Shown: positions 43,778-51,032 of the stretch, in pieces
Numbering within the stretch: the stretch's first letter is position 1
Layout: each line of letters starts with the position of its first letter
Source: Acidobacteriota bacterium
GTDB taxonomy: Bacteria; Acidobacteriota; Terriglobia; Bryobacterales; Bryobacteraceae
Assembly: GCA_003223115.1 (NCBI GenBank)
Contig: QHXW01000049.1
Coordinates: 1-51,032, forward strand
DNA: 51,032 nt
Direction: 5' to 3'
The notes under the pieces: model-generated
Seen by the model: the letters and a program-made list of their open reading frames with translations, nothing else
Database searches by the model: none
What the model was told of the DNA's origin: nothing
Position numbers and translations under genes: made by a program

Positions 43778-45667
43778 TTATTTCCGTCCGGCGAACCACT
43801 CCACTCCCACAAGAACGGCGCGTCCGGGCAGGATCACTCCCGGGATTTCTTCATATCGCGTGCTTGTGATGTTCGTGAGCTGCAGAAATGGACGCAACGC
43901 GTGCTCAGTCCAGGTGCCATAAAAGTCCCATAGTGCATAGGGCTGCCGCGCGCGGCGGTTGAGAACGCCCACGCGAGTGCGTGCCGCGAGACCGTGAAAA
44001 AAGCTTCCGCGCCATTCCGCTACAGCGGATTGTGAAGGGTAATTGAAAACATATTTCGAGAACAAATCGGTAAAGGCCGCCTGCCCGCCGTGGATCGCGG
44101 TGTAACGGAGAGCCAGGGCGTGTGCGGTAGAGAGCCGAACATCGAGTGCGGCTTCGACGCCGGTGAAGCGCAGCCGGCTCACATTCGTAGCGCGCCAAAT
44201 ATCCGCGGGAGAGCGGCGCACATAATCGATTCCGTCACGCTCGCGACGGTGGAAAAGGGCGACATCCGCGCGAAAGCGGGGACCTGGCGTCCACTCGGCG
44301 CCAGTCTCATAACTCCACGCACGCTCAGGCCGCAAGTTCGGACTGCCGAGATTAGCGGGATCGTGATAATAAAGATCGGTATAAGTGGGCAGCCTGAACG
44401 CGTGGCTGGCGCTTGCACGCAGCTTCAAACGCGAGTTCAGCCATACACCGCCGCTGATTGAGGGAGAACTCTCCACGTTCCGCGAGCCATAGACGTTCTC
44501 CCGAATTCCGGCGGCGAATGAAAAACGCTTTAACGCGCGCACATCGATTGATGCGTATCCGGCGCCATACTTTCGCTCGTGATTGCCCAGATTGTTGCTC
44601 ACAATTGCGTCCCGGTAGAACTCCCCGCCATAGTGCAGCCGCACGTTTTCGGAGAATCTCTCGGTCCGCCGCAGAGTTCCGACATAGCTTTCGACCGCGT
44701 GGTGATTGGTGAAAATCTGAGGCCGGTCGCGAAACAGAACGAACAGATCGCTATGACGGCGAAACGAAAGTGAGGCTTGCGTATCCTGCCCGATCGCCTG
44801 GCGCAGGGACGCAAACCACGTCTTGGTATCTTCCCAGGAATTGAAGTTGCCATAGAATTGATCGGCTCCAAATGGCCGGTCGTCATACGCCAGCGTCACG
44901 TCGCTTGCGCCGACTCCTGAAAGCCAGTGCGTTGAGGACCCGAACGCCAAGTTGCGATAATCGCGGTCGGCGCGAAATCCGCTCGAGAAATCACGCGAGA
45001 AAGTGATCTGCTCGGCCACAGTTCGCCGCACCAGAGTCACTGACCCGCTCTCCTGATTGACGCCGAAGTTCCCGGCCGAGGTCCGCATCCGGAGCTCTGA
45101 AAACTCCGGCGCATCCGTGATGATATTGATCACGCCACCGACCGCATCCGACCCGTAGAGAGTGGATCCCGACCCCCGGAGTACTTCCACGCGCGCGATG
45201 CCGGACATCGGCACCGGCAGATCGAGGTTGTGATGTCCGGACTGCGCGTCGCTGATGCGAATGCCGTTCAGTAGCACCAGTGTCTGGCCGAAATTTGCGC
45301 CGCGGATGGAAATGTCCGATTGCACTCCGTTAGCTGCACGCTCGCGAAGGTCAACGGAGGGATCGAGCCGCAGCACGTCAATCCAGCTATTCATGAGCAG
45401 TTCATACTGCCGGAGGGGCAGCACGGTGACGGAGCGGTCAAGTTCATCGAGCGTCAGAGGCTCCCACGTGCCGGTGACCACCATGGAGTCGGCGCGGGGC
45501 GGGGGTTGTTGCGCCGGCGCGATTTGCGACGACCATAGATACACTGCGAGCAGCACGGGTGGCAAAGTCAGAAAGCAATTACGGCTGATTGGAAGGACTT
45601 GGACCTGCAAGCTGCCGCAGAATGAAACTCTCATCGGGAGCGAATCAGTTGCCGGCCGGATTTCCAA
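43778..45667 (-). CDS. TonB-dependent outer membrane receptor, BtuB/CirA-like
   Basis: 629 residues. A signal-like stretch (TLPPVLLAVYLWSSQIAPAQ) precedes a plug domain (SVTVLPLRQYELLMNSWIDV, SIRGANFGQTLVLLNGIRIS, VEVLRGSGSTLYGSDAVGGV) and a beta-barrel with the typical RLPTYTDLYYHDPANLGSPN and LRPERAWSYETGAEW segments, ending in Trp/Phe-rich VGVEWFAGRK. It resembles vitamin B12 or siderophore receptors. No cobalamin riboswitch or Fur box is visible upstream, so the ligand is unknown. The start could also be the Met at 45634. It stands alone. Confidence 0.87.
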   Translation of the reverse strand: MEIRPATDSLPMRVSFCGSLQVQVLPISRNCFLTLPPVLLAVYLWSSQIAPAQQPPPRADSMVVTGTWEPLTLDELDRSVTVLPLRQYELLMNSWIDVLRLDPSVDLRERAANGVQSDISIRGANFGQTLVLLNGIRISDAQSGHHNLDLPVPMSGIARVEVLRGSGSTLYGSDAVGGVINIITDAPEFSELRMRTSAGNFGVNQESGSVTLVRRTVAEQITFSRDFSSGFRADRDYRNLAFGSSTHWLSGVGASDVTLAYDDRPFGADQFYGNFNSWEDTKTWFASLRQAIGQDTQASLSFRRHSDLFVLFRDRPQIFTNHHAVESYVGTLRRTERFSENVRLHYGGEFYRDAIVSNNLGNHERKYGAGYASIDVRALKRFSFAAGIRENVYGSRNVESSPSISGGVWLNSRLKLRASASHAFRLPTYTDLYYHDPANLGSPNLRPERAWSYETGAEWTPGPRFRADVALFHRRERDGIDYVRRSPADIWRATNVSRLRFTGVEAALDVRLSTAHALALRYTAIHGGQAAFTDLFSKYVFNYPSQSAVAEWRGSFFHGLAARTRVGVLNRRARQPYALWDFYGTWTEHALRPFLQLTNITSTRYEEIPGVILPGRAVLVGVEWFAGRK

Positions 45668-45799
45668 GCTGCGTTCTCATCCGCGCCTGCGTTCTCGCGC
45701 GGAATTCGATTTCGGAAATCCGCTTCTTCGTATCTGGCGGAGGATGAGGGATTCGCTCGACCCTAACCATATGATTCCACGTAACTTGTTGATCCTACA

Positions 45800-45826
45800 A
45801 TTTGCAGGATTTGCAGAATTTGCGCT
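45800..45826. repeat. Three tandem 9-bp ATTTGCAGR repeats
   Basis: ATTTGCAGG, ATTTGCAGA and ATTTGCGCT follow each other (45800-45826) in the otherwise gene-free interval 45668-46020 upstream of the receptor gene. An ATCCT/AGGAT hairpin overlaps the first unit. No function can be assigned. Confidence 0.5.
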
Positions 45827-45954
45827 AAAACGACAACTTTGGCTGCTTTGACATGCAAACTCGCCACAGTGAATCCTCGCCCAGCACCTTTCCCTTCAGC
45901 ACCAATCTTACACTGTCCTCGGTCCGCAGGCGAAGTTGGCGATCTCGGTGTCAA

Positions 45955-45996
45955 GGCAAAGTAGAAATGTCGCATCGCTGGCAAAGTAGAAATGTC
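45955..45996. repeat. Directly repeated GGCAAAGTAGAAATGTC (possible IS end)
   Basis: GGCAAAGTAGAAATGTC occurs at 45955-45971 and 45980-45996, a period of 25 bases. Such paired terminal repeats are seen at the ends of IS21-type elements, where the transposase binds them. No IS21 genes are present here, so this may be a solo end. Confidence 0.5.
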
Positions 45997-46020
45997 CCCT
46001 TTTGCCCGGTCGCTTGAAGA

Positions 46021-47140
46021 GTGCGTGTTATTCTGCGGTTGCCGGTGAAGCGGAGACGGGCTCTGCTGACGAGCAACCCTGATCAAGGAATAGCCGGAAG
46101 GGCTCTCGAAAGCGCGGCGACGAACAAGAATGACATCGCGTTCACCGATACGCTCCGCCGCCTGGTCGCAGCTCTGCATGATGGGCATGGCAACGTTGTT
46201 AAATCTTCGCAGCGTGCTGCCCTGCCGCTCTCTTGGGATTGGATTGAAGGAAAGTTGGTGATCACAGCCGTTGCTCCCGCGGTGAGCGCCAGGATCTCGG
46301 CTGGCGATGCCGTCCTGAAAATCAACGGTCGCAACGCAGGTGAGGCTCTGGCTGATCGAGAGGCTCTCATTTCCGGTGCTACCCCGCAGTGGATTCGCTA
46401 TCGCGCGTTGCAGGACCTTGCCAGAGGCAACGAGGGCGAAAATGTAAACCTGGAGATTGAGCCTTTTCAGTGCGTCCAGGAAGACGACCGGAATCTTGCT
46501 TCGATACGAAACTAGCCCACCGCCGGAGGAGCGCCGTCCGGCCAAGGTTGAGGAAATCGAGCCACACATCTACTACATCGATGTGTCACCTGTGTCGGAC
46601 GCAGACTTCCAGTCGGCGCTCCCGCAGCTCGAGAAAGCGCGTGGAATTGTTTTTTGATTTCCGAGGCTACCCATCCAACCTCCAGCCGTCCTTTCTGACA
46701 CATCTAAGTGACCAGTTCCTGAAGAGCGCCCAATGGCATTTCCCGGTAGTGCTGTTGCCCGACCGGAAAGACATGCAGTTTGAGCGGCGCGGCGAGTGGC
46801 TGTTGCCGCCCACCAGGCCTTTCCTTGCCGCGAAAAAGGCCTTTATCACCGACGGGCGCGCGATCAGCTACGCAGAATCCTGCATGGGCATCGTCGAATA
46901 TTACAAACTTGGCGCTATTGTCGGAGCGCCGACCGCGGGTACGAACGGCAACACCAATCCGTTCCCGCTGCCTGGCGGATACTTCATCTCCTGGACAGGC
47001 ATGAAAGTATTGAAGCTCGACGGCTCACGCCATCATGGGTTGGGATCCTCCCGACCATTCCGGTGTCTCGTACCCGAGTCGCTGCCGCCGGCGGGTACGA
47101 TGAATTTCTCGAGCGGGCAGCACTTGCGGTCAAGAACTGA
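46021..47140 (+). pseudogene. Frameshifted S41-family peptidase
   Basis: The parts occur in order but in three frames. Frame 1 (46021-46515) holds DIAFTDTLRRLVAALHDGHG and a PDZ-like stretch (VSARISAGDAVLKINGRNAG). The second piece continues PAKVEEIEPHIYYIDVSP and QLEKARGIVF. The third, one base later, runs from FDFRGYPSN through YAESCMGIVEYYKLGAIVGA and PTAGTNGNTNPFPLPGGYFI. After a last shift the end is GILPTIPVSRTRVAAAGG and EFLERAALAVKN. The second switch falls in a six-T run (46650-46655), the third beside GGG (47037-47039). The catalytic region around the AESCMGIV segment carries Cys where CtpA-type enzymes have Ser-Ala. Confidence 0.8.
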
Positions 47141-47227
47141 GGTGTGCCTGCGTTGCAGGGGTTTTGCCGTGGCATGTTTGTCGCCCCGGGACATCGAGAA
47201 CAAGAAGTCGCACCGTTTAGACATCAA

Positions 47228-47950
47228 TCACCCTGTGAAGCCTGTCATTACCGAAAATTCCGGCCGGACACTCGAAGATCGGCTAATTAATGCCATGCCG
47301 ACGCGTGTTAACCGACCTTTCACATCACAGGGATTGACAGGAATCGAAAAATGAACCTTGGCCGGACGGTTCATGGCCCCGAGAGGCCCGCCCCGTGGAT
47401 GAGGAGGTTTGCTTTTGGCTGAAAAAGCGGCGCGCCGTTCGTATCGATGGTGCAGGCCACCCACCTGAGCAATGGCAACGATACGACCGTTCTCCGGCCT
47501 GTCTACGGCTCTCGACACCGGGGTGTCTTTCGCCAGGGCTAAGTGCGTACGCGACGTCTGGTAGTAATGGAAATAGCTGCGCAGAATCCGCCGCAGCGAC
47601 GTCTCGTTCCACACGAGGACGTGATCCAGGCACTCGCGGCGAATCGATCCGAGCAGTCGTTCCACATACGGATTTTGCCAAGGCGAACGCGGAGCTGTGA
47701 CTCCTTCTTCGATCCCCATGCTCTTCGTGAGGGCAACGAATGCTCCTCCGAAGATTGCATCTCGATCCCGGATCAGATACCGCGGCGCTTGGTCCCACGG
47801 AAACGCTTCTCGAATCTGCTGCGCGGTCCACTCTTCGGTCGGGTGTTCCGTCACATTAAAGTGCACGACTCGCCGTCGGTCATGGGAGAGAACGACGAAG
47901 ACGAACAGCACCCGGACAGTCGGCACGGTAAAGAAGTCCATCGACGCCAT
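47228..47950 (-). mobile_element. Truncated IS integrase (DDE transposase core)
   Basis: 240 residues, of which about 1-175 are an rve-type integrase core. Acidic residues follow the DDE pattern: Asp5 (ASMDFFTV), Asp62 (YLIRDRDAIFGG) and Glu97 (WQNPYVERLL), with 34 residues between the last two. The end GGLHHRYERRAA is the usual C-terminus of this transposase type, so the following 65 residues are probably read-through into flanking DNA. An in-frame stop eight codons upstream of the ATG, and a frame-shifted continuation, show that the helix-turn-helix N-terminal part is missing or disrupted. A shorter copy of the same gene is at 30690-30837. Confidence 0.8.
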
Positions 47951-48084
47951 CTGCTTCGCGCCGGCCGGAGATTACGCGAGGCTCCGCGCATGTTGCTCGC
48001 CAAAAGACTGCTTCGGGCCGGCCCTAGCCCCCCTAGCCGCCCTAGCCCGCATTCTTTCGGACACAATCTTCCCGTTGCCGCGTC

Positions 48085-49413
48085 TCAGCGGGGCTTCCGC
48101 TTCCAGAGGTAGTAGATGGGCACGGCGCCGGCGATGATGAGCGCGCCCGCGAGCGACGGACCCAGCCGGCTGACGAATGTGTTCACGACGAACCAAAGGG
48201 CGAACAGCGCAAACAGCAGTGGCGAGAGCGGGTACCCCCACATGCGATAAGGGCGGGGCCGCTCCGGGTACTTTCGTCGCAGGACGATCACACCAAAGAC
48301 CGTCATGGCATGAAACAGCCACATGGCGAACAGAGCATAGGAGAACAGCGTTTCGTAAGAGCCACTCAGCGTCAAGAGCGACGTCCATATACCCTGTACC
48401 AGGATCGAAAAGGCGGGCGTGCGGAAGCGCGGGTGGATTTCCTGGAGCTTGCGGAAGAACAACCCATCACGGGCCTGCGCGAAATAGATCCGCGGGCTCG
48501 TCAGGATCGCGCCGTTAGCGGCGCCGGCGCTCGAAAGCATGATGGTGAGGGCGATGATGGTGGCGCCAATCGATCCCATGGTTTGCTCGGCGAAGGTGGC
48601 AGCGACATGCTCGGTGGCCGCGATCTGGCTGAGCGGCACGACGCGCATATACGCCACATTCGCGAGCAGGTAGAGCAGGATCACGGCACCGGTTCCGATG
48701 GTGAGCGCAAGTGGAATGTAGCGCTTCGGCTCGCGCACTTCTCCAGCGACGAACGCAATGTACTGCCACCCGTCATAGGCCAGGAAACAACCGAGCATCG
48801 CGAGTACCAGACCGTGAACGGTGAGCGGGGCCGTGGCCGCATCCGCCATCGGCACCGCTGGTGCTCTGTGTACGAACGCGCTCCCGATGAGCACTGCCAG
48901 CCCGGCCACTTTCAGCCCGGTGAACACGTTTTGGGAGAGCGCACCCGAGCGGACGCCCCGGTAATTGATGAACGTGAACAGTGCGATCACCCCCACGGGT
49001 GCCCAATAAGTTACGCCGGGAACATGCGGCAGAAGATACGACAGATAGATGCCGAAACCCACCGAGACCGCGGCGATCGAGCCGGACTGCGTGATCAGAA
49101 ACGCGACCCAGCCGGCTACAAATGCCGTGAGCGGGCCGTAGGCTTCGCGCAGGTAGACATACTGTCCCCCGGAATCCGGCATCATCGCGCCAAGCTCTGC
49201 ATAAGCGAGCGCTCCGAAAAACGAAATGACGCCCGTGATTGCCCACGTGGCCAGGATCAGCCACGGCGAAGGCAAATCGCGCGCGATCGAGCCGGGTACG
49301 ATGAAGACACCGACTCCGATGGTGGTGCCAATGACAATACAGATCGAATCAAACAGGCTCAACCGTCGCGGCAGTTCGGACGTTTGCGGAGGAGACGTGG
49401 CCGGCGCGTTCAA
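48085..49413 (-). CDS. APC-superfamily amino acid permease
   Basis: 442 residues, about 12 transmembrane segments. The first membrane segment carries the family hallmark IVIGTTIGVGVFIVPGSIAR. Others include ALAYAELGAMMPDSGGQYVY and EVREPKRYIPLALTIGTGAV. The layout is that of the LAT/APA branch, which exchanges or imports amino acids. The substrate is not evident. It is intact within an otherwise decayed stretch; three CCCTAGC units (48023-48046) lie in the 134 bp between it and the IS integrase. Divergent from the next gene. Confidence 0.88.
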   Translation of the reverse strand: MNAPATSPPQTSELPRRLSLFDSICIVIGTTIGVGVFIVPGSIARDLPSPWLILATWAITGVISFFGALAYAELGAMMPDSGGQYVYLREAYGPLTAFVAGWVAFLITQSGSIAAVSVGFGIYLSYLLPHVPGVTYWAPVGVIALFTFINYRGVRSGALSQNVFTGLKVAGLAVLIGSAFVHRAPAVPMADAATAPLTVHGLVLAMLGCFLAYDGWQYIAFVAGEVREPKRYIPLALTIGTGAVILLYLLANVAYMRVVPLSQIAATEHVAATFAEQTMGSIGATIIALTIMLSSAGAANGAILTSPRIYFAQARDGLFFRKLQEIHPRFRTPAFSILVQGIWTSLLTLSGSYETLFSYALFAMWLFHAMTVFGVIVLRRKYPERPRPYRMWGYPLSPLLFALFALWFVVNTFVSRLGPSLAGALIIAGAVPIYYLWKRKPR

Positions 49414-49456
49414 ATCCGTTCTTATAAGCCCGCGCCGCCGAGTCTGTCAACATCCG

Positions 49457-49930
49457 GTGGCGTTCCCGTATGACTCTTTTGGGCCGTTTGGAACGGCGGA
49501 GCGGCTAGCGAAGGCGCGCGCTCGCGGCGCGTACTCGAAAGGAGATTTCCTCGCGCTCTGCAAGTGGAAAAGTCCGCGCACAGCGCCTCGGTGCGCAGAG
49601 AACACGGAAGCGTTCATCGAAGCTGTCACCAGTACCTCCCTCTCGACTCCGTGCGAGCAACTTCGCATCGAGAGTCTAACGCTGCTGCGCGGCGTCAATT
49701 GGCCCACGGCTTCTGTGCTGCTTCACTTTGCACACCCCGACCCATATCCGATCCTTGACTTTCGTGCGCTCTGGTCACTGGGAATCGAAAATGTTCCTCT
49801 TTACGAATTTCGATTCTGGTGGGAATACGTTACTTTCACACGCGCGCTGGCCACGAAGGCGGGCGTCAGTATGCGAATCTTGGATCGTAGCCCTTTGGTA
49901 ATTCTCGAAGGTGCACCAGAAAGGCTGACG
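49457..49930 (+). pseudogene. Conserved gene of unknown function with 3' frameshift and stop
   Basis: From a likely GTG the reading is VAFPYDSFGPFGTAERLAKA, RGAYSKGDFLALCKWKSPR, EQLRIESLTLLRGVNWPTA, SVLLHFAHPDPYPILDFRAL and FRFWWEYVTFTRALATKAG. After SMRILDR the frame is lost. Dropping one base near 49889 restores ALW, an in-frame TAA and FSKVHQKG, which looks like the original end. In the observed frame the reading continues to 50146 in low-complexity residues. The core resembles conserved hypothetical proteins with a DNA-glycosylase-like helical fold (LLRGVNWPTASV), which is a weak guess. Confidence 0.6.
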
Positions 49931-50146
49931 CCGAATGTGGCCCCTCATTCGTTACGGCTTCGATCTCCGCCGCCCAGCACCAGCAAGCCGGATGGCTCGC
50001 TCGATCCGCTGACGAGCGGTCCGCGCGGGGGGCTGTCCAGCGGTGCACTACCTTGCGAATCTACGCCATTCGATTCCCCGCGCTCGCGGACATCGTCAAG
50101 GCCTTCGAGTCGAGCTGCTCGGCGCACCCAAAGCAGCCGTGTGTAG

Positions 50147-51032
50147 ACAAAGTGTGAGATCGCATTACATTAGAGTAAATTCCGAATCGGAAGAACGCCA
50201 AACGCACTCACCAGGGTGCTTCTTCTTCTGTCAAAAAGCGGTCTTCTTTGCCCAAGGAGCTACCAATGGCCCTATGAACTCTGCGGCCGGTTGTTATGTG
50301 TCTGCTCTGCGCCATTCACACTTGCCACGGAGAGGACGCTGGTACCGTTGGTAGTGGGTCACTTTGACGTTCGGTAGTGGGTACAAGAGCCGTGCAGGTA
50401 GCATCGTTCGGAGCCTTGGATTGCTAGCTTAGCTAGCTAGGGTAGTGGAGCGGGCGAGTGATGCGCTGTTTTCGTTGTATGTTGCGGCGAGGTGTTTCTA
50501 CTGATTCGAGCTTTTTGGCATAAATCCTTGAAACCAAGCCCGTTCAATATGGGGCACCGTCGGATTTGATTTCCTGAAGCCATGGATAGTCGGCATCATT
50601 TCGTGTTCGTTCCGGCTGTAACTGGACGTGAGTGCTTGCGCAAGATTTGCACCAGCATCAAGCGTCGGAGTCGGTTTCGGTGGATGACCCGAAGCGACCT
50701 GGTCAAGTGCAGCGGCCAGGTGTGTGTAGGATTCCGTGGCAAAGAATGCGGGTCTCGCGCCTCGGCGCGAGCTTCGGACTGTACCCAAACGAGTCCCTTT
50801 TCGATACGAGCGGTATTTTTTCTGCTGCGCCTCGGAAGCGACCAATGCTGAAGCGGCTAATCCCTCAGGCGATGATTACGCCCGCATAGCGCGGCCCGAT
50901 TTGATCCCGCTACCCTGATCACATCCTGACTGAGGGTTCACGAAGAACCTGTCACAAAACCCGAAATGCGGCTTTTTGGAACACTTATCTCGGAGCGGGG
51001 GGAGTCCAATAGGCCCTGCGAATTGTTGTGGC
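50147..51032. other. Gene-free end of the window
   Basis: I see no supportable gene in this 886-bp stretch; short open frames on both strands lack ribosome binding sites and recognisable domains. Features are a doubled GGTAGTGGGT (50350-50359 and 50373-50382, period 23), which resembles paired IS ends, and a GCTAGCTTAGCTAGCTAGGG run (50424-50443). A similar CTAGCTAAGCTAGGG is at 37958-37972. Confidence 0.5.

Noticed and set aside
45668-46020. Cobalamin riboswitch upstream of the BtuB-like receptor
   Set aside because: No B12-box-like sequence was found on the minus strand in this interval.
45763-46569. 268-codon minus-strand open frame
   Set aside because: Overlaps the recognisable S41 peptidase remnant on the plus strand and has no domain of its own.
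48310-49473. 387-codon open frame antisense to the amino acid permease
   Set aside because: Arg/Glu/Gly-rich composition typical of antisense shadows; the permease frame is clearly the real one.
50498-50851. Overlapping open frames on both strands near the window end
   Set aside because: No ribosome binding site, no domain, and the two strands are equally open.

Overview
The window looks like a chromosome segment of a high-GC acidobacterium of the Solibacter/Bryobacter type. The evidence is the gene content: two long secreted proteins ending in the acidobacterial TIGR03437-type C-terminal domain (1153-3462 and 15858-18278), a VWFA-related protein of the acidobacterial TIGR03436 type, a very large Oar-like TonB-dependent receptor, a degraded ADOP-type permease and an Hfq with an acidobacterial-style N-terminal extension. 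These are family-level recognitions from the translated sequence, not database hits.

From 1 to about 35 kb the genes are densely packed and mostly intact. In order: the end of a sensor kinase with its NarL-type regulator; a secreted PQQ-propeller-like protein; a membrane protein; a ferredoxin coupled to selB, divergent from a VWFA protein with overlapping start codons; an HpnI-type glycosyltransferase; an acyl-CoA carboxylase beta subunit, an M20 peptidase, a C-terminal processing peptidase and a long-form GMP synthase, all on the plus strand; a GH44 glycosidase; a lipoprotein-sorting-like protein; a damaged S9 peptidase; a family 2 glycosyltransferase; a metallo-beta-lactamase-fold hydrolase; an MFS transporter; a VOC protein; a class A beta-lactamase homologue; a GlcG/HbpS-type secreted protein; a ParA ATPase overlapping a small unknown gene; a methyltransferase; bacterioferritin; an Oar-like receptor; and ssb. 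Short dispersed repeats of at least three families lie between these genes.

From 35 to 51 kb the character changes. There is a decayed tyrosine-recombinase module (35.15-36.8 kb) followed by a 400-bp gene-free block containing six copies of an AATGTGRAGTTG-like motif arranged around a 32-bp inverted repeat, then two small accessory genes (one with a LexA-like winged helix). A housekeeping islet follows (TPR-AraC-VOC operon, Cys-rich protein, thioesterase, hfq). After it come a frameshifted ADOP permease, a BtuB-like receptor, a frameshifted S41 peptidase, an IS integrase fragment, an intact amino-acid permease and a frameshifted conserved gene. The last 0.9 kb shows no recognisable gene. This part reads as an integration and decay zone.

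I found no tRNA, rRNA, CRISPR array or confidently recognisable riboswitch. The best candidates for something under-described are the AATGTGRAGTTG array beside the dead recombinase trio, the ParA/small-protein pair, and the dispersed 140-bp element found just upstream of two unrelated genes.
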